Source: Clostridia bacterium
Lineage (GTDB): Bacteria; Bacillota; Clostridia; UBA1381; UBA9506
Direction: 5' to 3'
NCBI GenBank assembly: GCA_017416855.1
Contig: JAFQAZ010000007.1
Coordinates: 1 to 64,000, forward strand
DNA length: 64,000 nucleotides
Notes under the pieces: model-generated
What the model was told of the DNA's origin: nothing
Databases searched by the model: none
The model's input: the letters and a program-made list of their open reading frames with translations, nothing else
Shown here: positions 16,293 through 25,272 of the stretch, piece after piece
Position numbering within the stretch: position 1 is the first letter of the stretch
How the letters are laid out: every line of letters begins with the position of its first letter
Translations under genes and position numbers: made by a program

Positions 16293-16330
16293 CAATAAAG
16301 GGGTTGCATTTGCAACCCCTTTATTGTTAG
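16289..16330. terminator. Bidirectional terminator between convergent genes
   Basis: A 20-base perfect stem from CTAACAATAAAGGGG to its complement. It overlaps the stop codons of both flanking genes. Confidence 0.92.
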
Positions 16331-17688
16331 TTTCTCAAACTATGTATCGGTGCCGGTATTCTACCGCCACGGGCAACAAAATCATCGCTTTTAAAGCCAT
16401 TCACCGGCATTACGGGTCCTGAACCCAATAAACCGCCAAATTCCACAACATCGCCCACTTTTTTACCGGGAGCAGGGATTAAACGAACGGCGGTGGTTTT
16501 GTTATTAATCATACCAATAGCGGCCTCATCGGCAATGATGGCTGAAATGGTTTGTGCGCTGGTGTCACCGGGGACGCAAATCATATCAAGACCCACAGAA
16601 CAAACGCAGGTCATAGCCTCTAATTTATCCAAAGAAAGAGCACCGGTCTGTGCTGCAGCAATCATACCGGCATCCTCGCTGACGGGAATGAAAGCACCGG
16701 AAAGACCGCCCACATAAGAGCTTGCCATAACACCGCCCTTTTTAACGGCATCGTTTAGGAGGGCCAAAGCTGCTGTGGTGCCGTGAGTACCGCAGCGTTC
16801 CAGACCCATTTCTTCTAAAATGTATGCCACGCTGTCACCAACGGCAGGGGTGGGCGCTAAGGATAAATCCACAATGCCGAAGGGAACATTCAAACGGCGG
16901 GAGGCTTCCTGCGCTACCAGCTGTCCCATACGGGTGATTTTAAAGGCGGTTTTCTTTACAGTATCGGCAACAACACCGAAATCAGCACCTTTAACCTGCT
17001 CTAAGGCGCATTTTACAACACCAGGGCCGGATACACCTACATTAATAACGGTATCAGGTTCACCAACACCACAAAAAGCACCGGCCATAAAGGGGTTATC
17101 CTCTACAGCGTTACAAAATACCACCAGCTTGGCACAGCCAAAACCGTCTTTATCCTTGGTTTTTTCAGCGGTTTCTTTAATGATGCGACCCATTAAAGCG
17201 ACTGCGTCCATATTAATGCCAGCACGGGTAGAACCTACATTCACGCTGGAGCAAACACGCTCTGTAACAGCAAGAGCCTCTGGAATGGAAGCGATAAGCG
17301 TTGCATCCCCTGTGGTCATACCCTTATGGACTAAAGCAGAGTAGCCACCAATAAAGTTGACGCCGGTGGTTGTGGCCGCTTTGTCTAATGCTTTGGCAAG
17401 CAGAACAAAATCATCCGGGTTGGAGGAGCCGCCAAGCACCAGGGAAGCCGGTGTTACGGAAATACGTTTGTTGATAATGGGAATACCCAGCTCAGTCTCC
17501 AGTTCTTCAGCAGTTTTTACTAAGTTTTCTGCCCGTTTTGTAATGGTGTCGTACACCTTTTGGCTGACTGCCTTTCCATCAGAGCCGGCGCAGGACATTA
17601 AGGAGATGCCCATGGTAACCGTGCGGATGTCTAAATGCTCCTCGGCAATCATTTTTATAGTTTCCATTATTTCAAGTGAATTTAACAT
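16327..17688 (-). CDS. UPF0210 (PFL) family protein
   Basis: A 453-residue soluble protein of the conserved UPF0210 family. It is rich in Gly and Ala with typical blocks such as [20 protein letters not shown] at the start, [15 protein letters not shown], and [18 protein letters not shown]. The family has a glycyl-radical-like or pyruvate-formate-lyase-like fold in some annotations, but its reaction is unknown. It is almost always paired with an ACT protein of the UPF0237 family, and that gene lies 35 bases upstream here, in the same direction. The pair is likely one transcript. Confidence 0.92.
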   Translation of the reverse strand: MLNSLEIMETIKMIAEEHLDIRTVTMGISLMSCAGSDGKAVSQKVYDTITKRAENLVKTAEELETELGIPIINKRISVTPASLVLGGSSNPDDFVLLAKALDKAATTTGVNFIGGYSALVHKGMTTGDATLIASIPEALAVTERVCSSVNVGSTRAGINMDAVALMGRIIKETAEKTKDKDGFGCAKLVVFCNAVEDNPFMAGAFCGVGEPDTVINVGVSGPGVVKCALEQVKGADFGVVADTVKKTAFKITRMGQLVAQEASRRLNVPFGIVDLSLAPTPAVGDSVAYILEEMGLERCGTHGTTAALALLNDAVKKGGVMASSYVGGLSGAFIPVSEDAGMIAAAQTGALSLDKLEAMTCVCSVGLDMICVPGDTSAQTISAIIADEAAIGMINNKTTAVRLIPAPGKKVGDVVEFGGLLGSGPVMPVNGFKSDDFVARGGRIPAPIHSLRN

Positions 17689-17723
17689 TCTAAAGTCATC
17701 CTTTCCTTTTGATTCAATGCAGG

Positions 17724-17993
17724 TTAAATTCTGTGCATAGAATTAAAAATATCCTCGTGCTGGATGCGGATAGAAAGGCCTAACTTATCACCCAATGCGC
17801 CTAAAGTATCAGAAATTTCTTTGAAATTTTTTGAACATTTTTCGGTGTTTACCAGCATGATCATGGTAAACATATCCTGCATAATGGTTTGTGAAATATC
17901 CAAAATGTTAATGCTATTTTCAGCCAGAATCCGGCTCACTTCGTAAATGATGCCGATTTTGTCCTGACCGATAACGGTAATGACTGCACGCAT
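17724..17993 (-). CDS. ACT-domain protein, UPF0237 family
   Basis: An 89-residue protein consisting of one ACT domain ([20 protein letters not shown] start, with a beta-alpha-beta-beta-alpha-beta pattern). ACT domains bind amino acids and switch partner enzymes. The short UPF0237 form is conserved beside UPF0210 proteins and may be their regulatory subunit. GGAGGGATTT lies before the ATG. The gene is the first of the two-gene unit. Confidence 0.92.
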   Translation of the reverse strand: MRAVITVIGQDKIGIIYEVSRILAENSINILDISQTIMQDMFTMIMLVNTEKCSKNFKEISDTLGALGDKLGLSIRIQHEDIFNSMHRI

Positions 17994-18094
17994 GCAAATC
18001 CCTCCAAAATTAATATAAGTTTATTGTACAACAAAACGGCTGAAAAGTCCAGTATTAAAACAGTTTTTTTACGGGCAATGGTTGTGAGGACGGC

Positions 18095-18123
18095 TTGACA
18101 ATAACTGTAAACCGCTATATAAT
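18095..18123 (+). promoter_or_regulatory. Consensus promoter directly upstream of the phosphopantetheinyl transferase gene
   Basis: TTGACA (18095-18100), 17-base spacer, TATAAT (18118-18123). The expected transcription start falls at or next to the ATG at 18130, so the message may be leaderless. Confidence 0.85.
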
Positions 18124-18129
18124 AAACAT

Positions 18130-18666
18130 ATGATTATATATTATTATCGAAAGTCAAAATTGCACAGCACCGAACATACTGACAGGCTGATAGAACGCAG
18201 TCTTTCTGCTTATGGTGTCAAAGAGCCTGTTTGCGTATTGCGAACAAAGAAGGGTAAGCCCTATGTTTCGGCAGAAGGGCTTTTTGTTGGTGTCAGCCAC
18301 ACGGCTACTTTGGTTTTGGTGGCGGTGGCTCCCCATGATTTTGGAATGGATGTTGAGCGGCGGGACAGGCGGCTTCAGCATTTAGGTAAACTTATGGAAA
18401 CTTGCTGTACGCCGGAGGAAAAAGAACAGCTTCTGCAAATGAATATTGCAGAAAGAACAGAAGGCTTTCTGACGCTGTGGACGAGGAAAGAGGCTCTTTT
18501 AAAACAGCGCGGTGCCGGTCTTTGCGACCTGAAATGGGCACAGACCAATGAGGCGGAGGGACATTTTCACACCTTTTACCGTGGCAGTTATATCATTACG
18601 GTTTATGCTGAAGACAAGGTGCAGGAGATAAAAGAGAAAAATATGGATGGGGTTTGTTTTGAGTAA
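18130..18666 (+). CDS. 4'-phosphopantetheinyl transferase, Sfp type (small)
   Basis: A 178-residue enzyme that would move phosphopantetheine from CoA to the Ser of a carrier protein. FGMDVERRDRR places the magnesium ligands at D74 and E76, and FLTLWTRKEALLKQRGAG (about residues 115-132) is the second family motif. It is shorter than Sfp (about 224 residues). No ribosome-binding site is visible before the ATG, and the promoter sits only seven bases away. No carrier-protein or synthase gene is close, so it may serve general acyl carrier proteins or a distant cluster. The HprK gene starts 21 bases after the stop. Confidence 0.85.
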   Translation: MIIYYYRKSKLHSTEHTDRLIERSLSAYGVKEPVCVLRTKKGKPYVSAEGLFVGVSHTATLVLVAVAPHDFGMDVERRDRRLQHLGKLMETCCTPEEKEQLLQMNIAERTEGFLTLWTRKEALLKQRGAGLCDLKWAQTNEAEGHFHTFYRGSYIITVYAEDKVQEIKEKNMDGVCFE

Positions 18667-18687
18667 CCTCAGAAAAGGAGCGGTTTT

Positions 18688-19611
18688 ATGAATATTTTTG
18701 TGAAACTGGGCACACTGATAGAAGAACAGGGCTTAGAGCTGATTTATGGTGCGGAGAACTATGCAGATATTCCCATTACCATTGCGGAAATTAACCGTCC
18801 CAGCTTGCAGCTTGCAGGTTTTTTTGATTATTTTGACCCGAAACGTATTCAGATTATGGGTAAGGTTGAATATACTTATTTAGAGAAGCTTTCAGCCGAG
18901 GAACGGAAAATGCGCATCGCCGGTCTTTTGGAAAAGAAAATTCCGGCCTTGGTGGTGACCAGTGAACTGGACATTTTTCCGGAACTTTTAGAATGTGCTG
19001 AAACATATGATGTAACCATTTTAAGAACAAAAGAAGGCACATCCCGTTTTATGAGTGATATTATTCTTTCTCTATCCGTGTGGCTCGCCCCAATGACCAC
19101 TATGCACGGCGTGCTGGTTGAAGTGTTTGGTGAAGGTATTCTGCTCATTGGCGAAAGTGGCGTTGGTAAAAGCGAAACGGCCATTGAGCTTGTGAAGCGT
19201 GGTCACCGTCTGGTGGCTGACGATGCGGTAGAAATTAAGAAGGTTTCCCGCAAAACCTTGGTGGGCAGCTCGCCGGCCATTATCCGTCACTTCATTGAAC
19301 TTCGTGGTATCGGCGTCATTGATGTAAAGCAGATTTTTGGTATTGGTGCTGTTAAAGATACGGAGAATATCAACTTGGTTATCAATCTGGAAAACTGGCA
19401 GGCCGGCAAGCATTATGACCGGTTGGGACTGGATACCTATACAACGGATATTATGGGCATTGAAATTCCGGCGCTGACTATCCCCGTAAAGCCCGGGCGT
19501 AACCTTGCCATTATCATTGAGGTTGCCGCCATGAATCACAGACAGCGGAAAATGGGCTATAACGCCGCAGAGGAACTCAACAGGAGGCTAATGGAACAAA
19601 TTGAAGAGTAA
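18688..19611 (+). CDS. hprK: HPr kinase/phosphorylase
   Basis: A 307-residue bifunctional enzyme that phosphorylates and dephosphorylates Ser46 of HPr, linking glycolytic state to catabolite repression. The P-loop GESGVGKSETAIELV lies near residue 154, followed by GHRLVADDAVEI, and HFIELRGIGVIDV is the HprK signature region. Length and domain order are normal, with an N-terminal MurF-like domain and a C-terminal kinase domain. AAAAGGAG precedes the ATG. It overlaps the PHP gene by eleven bases, and the order hprK-PHP-murB is typical of Clostridia. Confidence 0.96.
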   Translation: MNIFVKLGTLIEEQGLELIYGAENYADIPITIAEINRPSLQLAGFFDYFDPKRIQIMGKVEYTYLEKLSAEERKMRIAGLLEKKIPALVVTSELDIFPELLECAETYDVTILRTKEGTSRFMSDIILSLSVWLAPMTTMHGVLVEVFGEGILLIGESGVGKSETAIELVKRGHRLVADDAVEIKKVSRKTLVGSSPAIIRHFIELRGIGVIDVKQIFGIGAVKDTENINLVINLENWQAGKHYDRLGLDTYTTDIMGIEIPALTIPVKPGRNLAIIIEVAAMNHRQRKMGYNAAEELNRRLMEQIEE

Positions 19612-20353
19612 GATTACAACAGAGGTACATACCCATACCATCGCCAGCTCTCATGCATACAGCACCGTTCACGAAATGATAACGGAATGTGCCAGAAAAG
19701 GCATTGAACTTCTGGCGATTACCGACCATGGCCCTGCTTTAAACAATGACGGTGCCCATTATTGGCATTTTTATAATTTAAAATCTATTCCTCGCAAGGT
19801 TAACGGTGTTTATGTGATCCGTGGGGCAGAAGTGAATCTTTTAGACTTTAATGCAAAAGTAGATTTAGAAGACGCTATTCTGCGGAAGCTGGATTGGGTT
19901 ATTGCCAGCGTGCATAATCCCTGCCTTGATGCTGGCACGGTGGAAGACCATACGAATATGTATATCAAAGCTCTGGAGAACCCCTTGATTGATGCTTTGG
20001 GACATAGCGGTACACCTGATTTTTCGTATGATATTGATGCTGTTTTAGAAACGGCTAAGCGATTAGATAAAGTGATTGAACTGAACAATCATAGCTACAG
20101 CACAAGGCCTAAGAGTGCTGAAAACTGCAAAAAAATTGCCCGTCGCTGTGCAGAATTGGGTGTTTGGGTGTCTATCTCCACCGATTCTCACAGTATGTAT
20201 GAATTAGGCGATACGGAACGGGTTTGGGAGATGGCGATGGAGGCAGGCATTAAAGAGGAACAAATTGTGAATTTAACAGCGGAACGCTTTTTGGCTTACC
20301 TTTGCAGGCGCAAAGGCTTTGACAGAGCGATATTTGAAAATACCGGTTTTTAA
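19601..20353 (+). CDS. PHP-domain phosphoesterase, YcdX-like
   Basis: A 250-residue PHP metallophosphoesterase. TEVHTHTIASSHAYS gives the first His pair, AITDHGPALN the next metal ligands, and SVHNP and STDSHS later ones. Related YcdX proteins carry a trinuclear zinc site and act as phosphatases. The start is TTG 19601; the frame is closed upstream by TAA at 19589, so no earlier start exists, and AGGAGG sits 13 bases before it. Coding overlaps the end of hprK, which suggests translational coupling. Confidence 0.9.
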   Translation: MKSKITTEVHTHTIASSHAYSTVHEMITECARKGIELLAITDHGPALNNDGAHYWHFYNLKSIPRKVNGVYVIRGAEVNLLDFNAKVDLEDAILRKLDWVIASVHNPCLDAGTVEDHTNMYIKALENPLIDALGHSGTPDFSYDIDAVLETAKRLDKVIELNNHSYSTRPKSAENCKKIARRCAELGVWVSISTDSHSMYELGDTERVWEMAMEAGIKEEQIVNLTAERFLAYLCRRKGFDRAIFENTGF

Positions 20354-20372
20354 ACCGCAAGGAGGCAACGAA

Positions 20373-21269
20373 TTGCTTTCAGTATTAAAAGAAAGAAAAG
20401 ATATTAATATAACAGAAAATGCCGTGATGGCACCCTACACAACCTTTCAGATTGGCGGGCCGGCTGATGTTTTGATTGAGCCGGCAACCAAAGAAGCCTT
20501 TATAGAGGCTTATAAAATACTGAAGGAATCAGGTGTGCTTGTTACGGTTATTGGCGCCGGCTCGAACCTTCTGATTTCTGATAAAGGCATCCGCGGCGCG
20601 GTGATCCGTTTGACAAAGCCTTTCTCTAAGGTAGAACAGGATGGCAATGTGTTGACGGCGGAAGCTGGTGTGTCGTTAGCGAAGCTTGCGGCAAAAGCTC
20701 TTTCATCAGGACTTTCCGGTCTGGAGTTTGCCAGTGGTATTCCCGGCTCTTTAGGCGGTGCGGTGTTTATGAATGCCGGTGCTTATGGGGGCGAAATGAA
20801 GGATGTTGTAGTGGAAACGGAATACCTGGCAGCGGATGGGAGTGTGAAAACCGTTTGCGGCGAGGCACATCAGTTTGATTACCGCAAAAGCATCTTTTCC
20901 CTGGAGGGAGGCATTGTGTTAGCATCAAAATTGCAGCTCACCTCCGGCAACCCTGAAACCATCCGGGCAACGATGCAGGAACTGAATGGTCGCCGCAGAG
21001 ATAAGCAGCCACTGAATTACCCAAGCGCAGGCAGTTTCTTTAAACGACCTGTGGGTCACTTTGCCGGCAAATTGGTGGAGGATGCCGGTTTAAAGGGCAC
21101 GACCTTTGGCGGTGCTCAGATTTCTGAAAAACACGCTGGTTTTGTCATTAACCTCGGTGGTGCTACAGCAGAGGATGTTTGCAAGTTGATGGATTATGTG
21201 AAAACAAAAGTGTTTGAACAGTTTGGTGTAACACTTGAGCCGGAAGTGCGGATGTTGGGCGAGTTTTAA
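20373..21269 (+). CDS. murB: UDP-N-acetylenolpyruvoylglucosamine reductase
   Basis: A 298-residue FAD enzyme that reduces UDP-GlcNAc-enolpyruvate to UDP-MurNAc in peptidoglycan synthesis. TTFQIGGPADVLIEP and VIGAGSNLLISDKGIRG form the flavin-binding part. SAGSFFKRP contains the catalytic Ser, and PEVRMLGEF at the C-terminus carries the conserved Glu. It lacks the extra domain of type I enzymes, as expected for the type II MurB of Firmicutes. The start is TTG 20373, after AAGGAGGCAACGAA. In many Clostridia rapZ, yvcK and whiA follow; here a terminator and a carbohydrate locus follow instead. Confidence 0.96.
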   Translation: MLSVLKERKDINITENAVMAPYTTFQIGGPADVLIEPATKEAFIEAYKILKESGVLVTVIGAGSNLLISDKGIRGAVIRLTKPFSKVEQDGNVLTAEAGVSLAKLAAKALSSGLSGLEFASGIPGSLGGAVFMNAGAYGGEMKDVVVETEYLAADGSVKTVCGEAHQFDYRKSIFSLEGGIVLASKLQLTSGNPETIRATMQELNGRRRDKQPLNYPSAGSFFKRPVGHFAGKLVEDAGLKGTTFGGAQISEKHAGFVINLGGATAEDVCKLMDYVKTKVFEQFGVTLEPEVRMLGEF

Positions 21270-21300
21270 TCAAACCGTAGTAAAAAATATGCAGATATAT

Positions 21301-21338
21301 AAAAGAACAGTGTAAAAAAGGCTTTACACTGTTCTTTT
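21301..21338 (+). terminator. Terminator after murB
   Basis: A 16-base stem, AAAAGAACAGTGTAAA/TTTACACTGTTCTTTT, with loop AAAGGC. Confidence 0.92.
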
Positions 21339-21534
21339 CTTGTATAATTCACTTTTTATTATCTCTCTTAATCAGGGAACCGACAATAAATCGCTTTTTT
21401 TGTAGCAATCGCTTTTATATTTTTAACGGAAGAGTGGGATGGTGGTATAAACAAAAATAAAGAATAACGAATTCTATGCTAGCGATGTTAAATATGACCG
21501 CAATTTTTGTAATACTTTACCGCAAGTTTTGATA
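21339..21534. other. Intergenic stretch with no gene seen
   Basis: Part of the 328-base gap between murB and the carbohydrate locus. It is AT-rich, with no plausible coding frame, RNA motif or clear repeat seen. The promoter at 21535 follows. Confidence 0.5.
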
Positions 21535-21563
21535 TTGTGCTTTTTTCTGCGCCTTGCTATAAT
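21535..21563 (+). promoter_or_regulatory. Promoter of the carbohydrate locus
   Basis: TTGTGC (21535-21540), 17-base spacer, TATAAT (21558-21563). AAGAGGTG follows before ATG 21598. Confidence 0.65.
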
Positions 21564-21597
21564 GTGATTATATTAAAGGCGTTAAGAGGTGTTTTAT

Positions 21598-22326
21598 ATG
21601 GAAAAATTTATTGAAAAACTCGTAAAAAAACAAAAGGATAATTATGGTCAGCCCGGTGTGACGGTTGCATTTTTAGGCGATAGTGTAACCCAGGGCTGTT
21701 TTGAAATTAGTCAAAATAAAGCAGGTGGCTTTGAACCGGTTTTTGATAAAAAAAGTGCTTATCATACTTACTTTGCAGAGATTTTTTCTGTTTTATGCCC
21801 CAATGTGCCGGTAAATATCATTAATGCAGGGATCAGCGGCAGTAATGCGCCCCATGGTCTTGAACGTCTGGAACGGGATGTATTACCGTATCATCCCGAT
21901 CTTGCAGTTGTGTGTTTTGGTCTTAATGATTCAAGATGCGGTGCAACGGGTATTAAGCAGTATACAGATTCATTAGCAGAGATTTTTGACCGCTTACAAG
22001 ACATTGGCAGTGAGATTATTTTTATGACACCCAATATGATGTGCACCGATGTCAGTGGCTGTTTGAAAGATGAATTATTAACAAAAACAGCTGCAGAAAC
22101 AGCAAAAATTCAGAATGCAGGTATGCTTGATAATTATCTTGAGGCAGCAAAAGCATTGTGCCGGGAAAAGAACATTACGGTGTGCGATTGCTATGCAAAG
22201 TGGAAACGACTGGAAACACTTGGATTTGATGTGACAGAGCTGTTATCCAATAAAATTAATCATCCCACAAGGGAGATGAATTGGCTGTTTGCTTATTCTC
22301 TTGCAGAAACTATTTTAGGACTTTAG
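21598..22326 (+). CDS. SGNH/GDSL-family hydrolase
   Basis: A 242-residue esterase-like protein. TVAFLGDSVTQGCFE holds the block I nucleophile Ser, INAGISGSNAPHG the block II Gly, and VCFGLNDSRCG the block III Asn. A C-terminal block V equivalent may be NKINHPTREMN with the catalytic His. It has no signal peptide, so it is cytoplasmic. In carbohydrate loci such proteins often remove acetyl or other acyl groups from sugars. The GH78-like gene follows after 26 bases. ATG 21598 is chosen over GTG 21589 because AAGAGGTG precedes it. Confidence 0.85.
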   Translation: MEKFIEKLVKKQKDNYGQPGVTVAFLGDSVTQGCFEISQNKAGGFEPVFDKKSAYHTYFAEIFSVLCPNVPVNIINAGISGSNAPHGLERLERDVLPYHPDLAVVCFGLNDSRCGATGIKQYTDSLAEIFDRLQDIGSEIIFMTPNMMCTDVSGCLKDELLTKTAAETAKIQNAGMLDNYLEAAKALCREKNITVCDCYAKWKRLETLGFDVTELLSNKINHPTREMNWLFAYSLAETILGL

Positions 22327-22352
22327 AACATACACAAAGGGGCTGGAAGATT

Positions 22353-24524
22353 ATGTTTGAAAATGCTAAATGGATCAGAGCCGGAGCGTGTGATGCGCCC
22401 TTAATCAGAAAAGAGTTTTATGTAGAGAATGTTGCCGGAGCGGAACTATATATATGCGGTTTGGGCTATTTTGAAGTGTATATGAATGGACAAAAAGTAT
22501 CCTGCGATGTGCTTTCTCCAGTCAGAAGTGAATATGAAAAGCGACAATGGGAGGAAGAATATGATTTTGGCAACAGAACCTACTATGTAAAATATGACGT
22601 TGAAGCCTATTTGCAGTCCGGCAAAAATGTTATGGTTGTTATGCTGGGAAATGGATGGTATAACCAGATTGACAATTTGCGCGCCGGCAAAACCAACTAT
22701 GACCTGCCCAAGCTTTGCTTTACGCTCACAGTAGGGGATGTAACTCTTTTTAGTGACGGAACAGAAAAATGGAGCCCGAGCCATATTGTTTATAATAATA
22801 TCTTTTTTGGCGAAAAACAGGATTTGCGGCTTTTGAACAAAGCATGTATGCTGACTGGGTATGATGATGCGAATTGGCAGAGAGTTGCTTTGGTTCCCGA
22901 AATCAAGATAAACCTTGTTGAACAGAAATGTCCGCCGGACAGGGTGATAAGAAGAATTCAGCCTGTGCTTTTATGCGAAGATTCCGGCAGAAAGCTTTAT
23001 GATGCAGGGGAAAATATTACCGGATGGGCGAAAATACGGGTTTGTGGCGATGACGGAGAAACTGTTCTTGTGCGGTATACAGAGGAAATAGACGAAAATC
23101 TGCAACCCATTTTTTCTACTGCCGGTTGGGCATGGTTTAAAGATGGGCAATGGGAGGGGCAAATTCAGGAAAATGAATATATTTGTTCCGGTGAAGAACA
23201 GATTTGCCATCCTCATTTTACCTATCACGGCTTCCGCTATTTTGAAGTGTTTGGTAAAGGAGCGGCAGAGTGTGTGGAGGTTGTCCATACAGATGTTGAT
23301 GTGGTGGCAGAGTTTACTTGTGATAACGAGAACATTAACTGGCTGTTTGAGGCTTATAAAAGAACTCAGCTTGGCAATATGATTCAGGGGGTTCCTATGG
23401 ACTGCCCAACCCGCGAGAGAGTGGGCTACACTGGGGACGGGCACGTTGCCAGTGACGCAGCTATGCTCATTTTAGACAGTGAAGCATTTTACCGTAAATG
23501 GATATATGATATTTTAGATGCTCAGGACAAAAAAACAGGTCATGCCCATAATTCCGCACCGGCTTATGGTTTTGTATCCGGCGGTGCGGCAAGTTATGCC
23601 GGAGCCATTGTTTTGGTGCCCTATTATTTTTATCAGCACTTTGTTGATAAAGAAATTTTAAAAGAGGCTTATCCGTATATGCTTACGTTTGCGGAATATC
23701 TAAAGTCACGGACGGAAAATAGCATTCTGGTCAGCAAAGGTGAACGAGGCGGCTTTTTAGGGGATTGGGCTTCTCCTGAGGATATGCGGATTCCACCATC
23801 CTATGTGAATACTTATTATTTTGCTAAGTGCTTGATTTATATGAAGGAAATTGCCGGTATCATAGGTTGCGAGTTTACATATGATGTGTTACTTGAAGAA
23901 TTAAAGCAGGGCATAGTTAATCATTATTATGATGAAGAAAGTAATTGTTTTTGCGGTGGCGTGCAGGGGGCTGATGTGTTTGCCATAGATCTGGGTATTG
24001 GCAACGAGGCCATGATGGAAAAACTAGCTAAGTACTATGATGACGCAGAGTGCTTTGACACAGGCATTTTTGCTACTTACCTTTTAATTAAACTTTTGTT
24101 TGAAAAAGGGTATGCCAATACGGCTGTTAAGTTGTTATCTTCTGAAAAGAAAGATACTTTCGGTTATATGCGATGCCACGGAGCCACAACCCTTTGGGAA
24201 CGTTGGCGTGGCGACGATTACAGCTTGGACTGGAATTCCCACAACCATCCTATGTTGGGTGGGTGCACAAATCAATTGTTTTACCAGCTGTTAGGTTTTC
24301 AGGTTACAGAAAAAGAACTTGTCATTGAACCAAAGATTGGAGACGGTCTTCACTATGTCAGCGGCAGCATAAAATGTAAACGCGGTCAGTTTTCTGCACT
24401 TTATAAACGAGAAAATGATACGATGCGGTGCATATTAGATGTTCGCACAGATGAAAAGGTTATTTTCAAATTTAAAAACCATTCTTATGAATTAAAAAAT
24501 GGTAAAAATGAGTTTGTGTTATAA
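22353..24524 (+). CDS. Alpha-L-rhamnosidase-like glycoside hydrolase (GH78 type)
   Basis: A 723-residue enzyme. The N-terminal 300 residues form beta-sandwich domains (VAGAELYICGLGYFEVYMNG in the first), and the middle is an (alpha/alpha)6 barrel with the GH78-type motif DCPTRERVGYTGD at residues 350-362. TTLWERW lies further on, and a C-terminal beta-domain follows. GH78 enzymes release terminal L-rhamnose by inversion. There is no signal peptide, so it should work on imported rhamnosides. The upstream SGNH and downstream fucosidase genes suggest a shared deoxysugar-containing substrate. AAAGGGGCTGGAAG precedes ATG 22353. Confidence 0.87.
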   Translation: MFENAKWIRAGACDAPLIRKEFYVENVAGAELYICGLGYFEVYMNGQKVSCDVLSPVRSEYEKRQWEEEYDFGNRTYYVKYDVEAYLQSGKNVMVVMLGNGWYNQIDNLRAGKTNYDLPKLCFTLTVGDVTLFSDGTEKWSPSHIVYNNIFFGEKQDLRLLNKACMLTGYDDANWQRVALVPEIKINLVEQKCPPDRVIRRIQPVLLCEDSGRKLYDAGENITGWAKIRVCGDDGETVLVRYTEEIDENLQPIFSTAGWAWFKDGQWEGQIQENEYICSGEEQICHPHFTYHGFRYFEVFGKGAAECVEVVHTDVDVVAEFTCDNENINWLFEAYKRTQLGNMIQGVPMDCPTRERVGYTGDGHVASDAAMLILDSEAFYRKWIYDILDAQDKKTGHAHNSAPAYGFVSGGAASYAGAIVLVPYYFYQHFVDKEILKEAYPYMLTFAEYLKSRTENSILVSKGERGGFLGDWASPEDMRIPPSYVNTYYFAKCLIYMKEIAGIIGCEFTYDVLLEELKQGIVNHYYDEESNCFCGGVQGADVFAIDLGIGNEAMMEKLAKYYDDAECFDTGIFATYLLIKLLFEKGYANTAVKLLSSEKKDTFGYMRCHGATTLWERWRGDDYSLDWNSHNHPMLGGCTNQLFYQLLGFQVTEKELVIEPKIGDGLHYVSGSIKCKRGQFSALYKRENDTMRCILDVRTDEKVIFKFKNHSYELKNGKNEFVL

Positions 24525-24616
24525 ATAAAACTTTCAAAGGGAGAAATATATTGAATAGTGGCTCCTGAGTTTATTGCGTATTAAAAAAATAATATATAAT
24601 TTTTGAGGTGTTAGAT

Positions 24617-25237
24617 ATGAAGGGCTTTACATATGAAAATGAGAATAGAAATGAGGAACTTGAAACGTATGAATGGGATAATACATGGATTGACCATGCT
24701 GATGACACCAAAACAAAACGAGTCTTATACATAGGGGATTCTATTTCATGTGCGACAAGAACTTTGGCAACAGCTCAATGTGACGAAAAAATATTATTTG
24801 ACGGTTTTGGCACATCAAAGGGGCTAGACAATCCGTTTTTTAAAGAATGTATAAAAATTTTTGGAAAACAACAAGGTCAAAGAGAGGTTATACTTTTTAA
24901 TAACGGACTTCATGGCTGGCATCTTGATGACGAAACAGAGTATGGGTACCATTATGAAGAAATGATAAAATTTCTTTTGGAAGAGTTTAAGAACACGCCG
25001 CTCTTTGTTGTTCTAACAACGCATATTGCAGACAGCGAAAGAGAAAAGCGTGTACTAGTAAGAAATAAAGTGGCCCAAAAAATAGCTGAAAAATATAATT
25101 TGCCTGTGATTGATTTATATGAAGTTTCTTCTCAAAAGGAAGGCTTGTTGTCACAAGACGGGGTTCATCTTACAACAGAAGGATATGAATTATTGGCTGA
25201 GAAAATTGTATCTGAAATAAAAACATATTTAATGTAA
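24617..25237 (+). CDS. SGNH-family hydrolase
   Basis: A 206-residue protein with RVLYIGDSISCATRTL (block I Ser), ILFNNGLHGWHLDDETEYG (a block III-like Asn-Gly-His stretch), and LLSQDGVHLTTEGYELLAE near the C-terminus, which gives the block V Asp-x-x-His catalytic pair. It has no signal peptide. It is probably a carbohydrate or small-molecule esterase. GAGGTG precedes ATG 24617. From here on the DNA is visibly more AT-rich than upstream, which may mark a separate acquisition. The fucosidase gene follows after 35 bases. Confidence 0.85.
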   Translation: MKGFTYENENRNEELETYEWDNTWIDHADDTKTKRVLYIGDSISCATRTLATAQCDEKILFDGFGTSKGLDNPFFKECIKIFGKQQGQREVILFNNGLHGWHLDDETEYGYHYEEMIKFLLEEFKNTPLFVVLTTHIADSEREKRVLVRNKVAQKIAEKYNLPVIDLYEVSSQKEGLLSQDGVHLTTEGYELLAEKIVSEIKTYLM

Positions 25238-25272
25238 CAATAAAGGGTATAAAGTGAAAGGTGAATATACAT

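Noticed and set aside
16820-17344. 174-codon plus-strand frame opposite the UPF0210 gene
   Set aside because: It is Thr/Ser/Pro-rich antisense of a well-conserved minus-strand protein.
24556-24600. A further copy of the recurrent promoter element
   Set aside because: AGTGGCTCCTGAG resembles the front of copy 2, but the spacer and -10 do not align, so the match is too weak.
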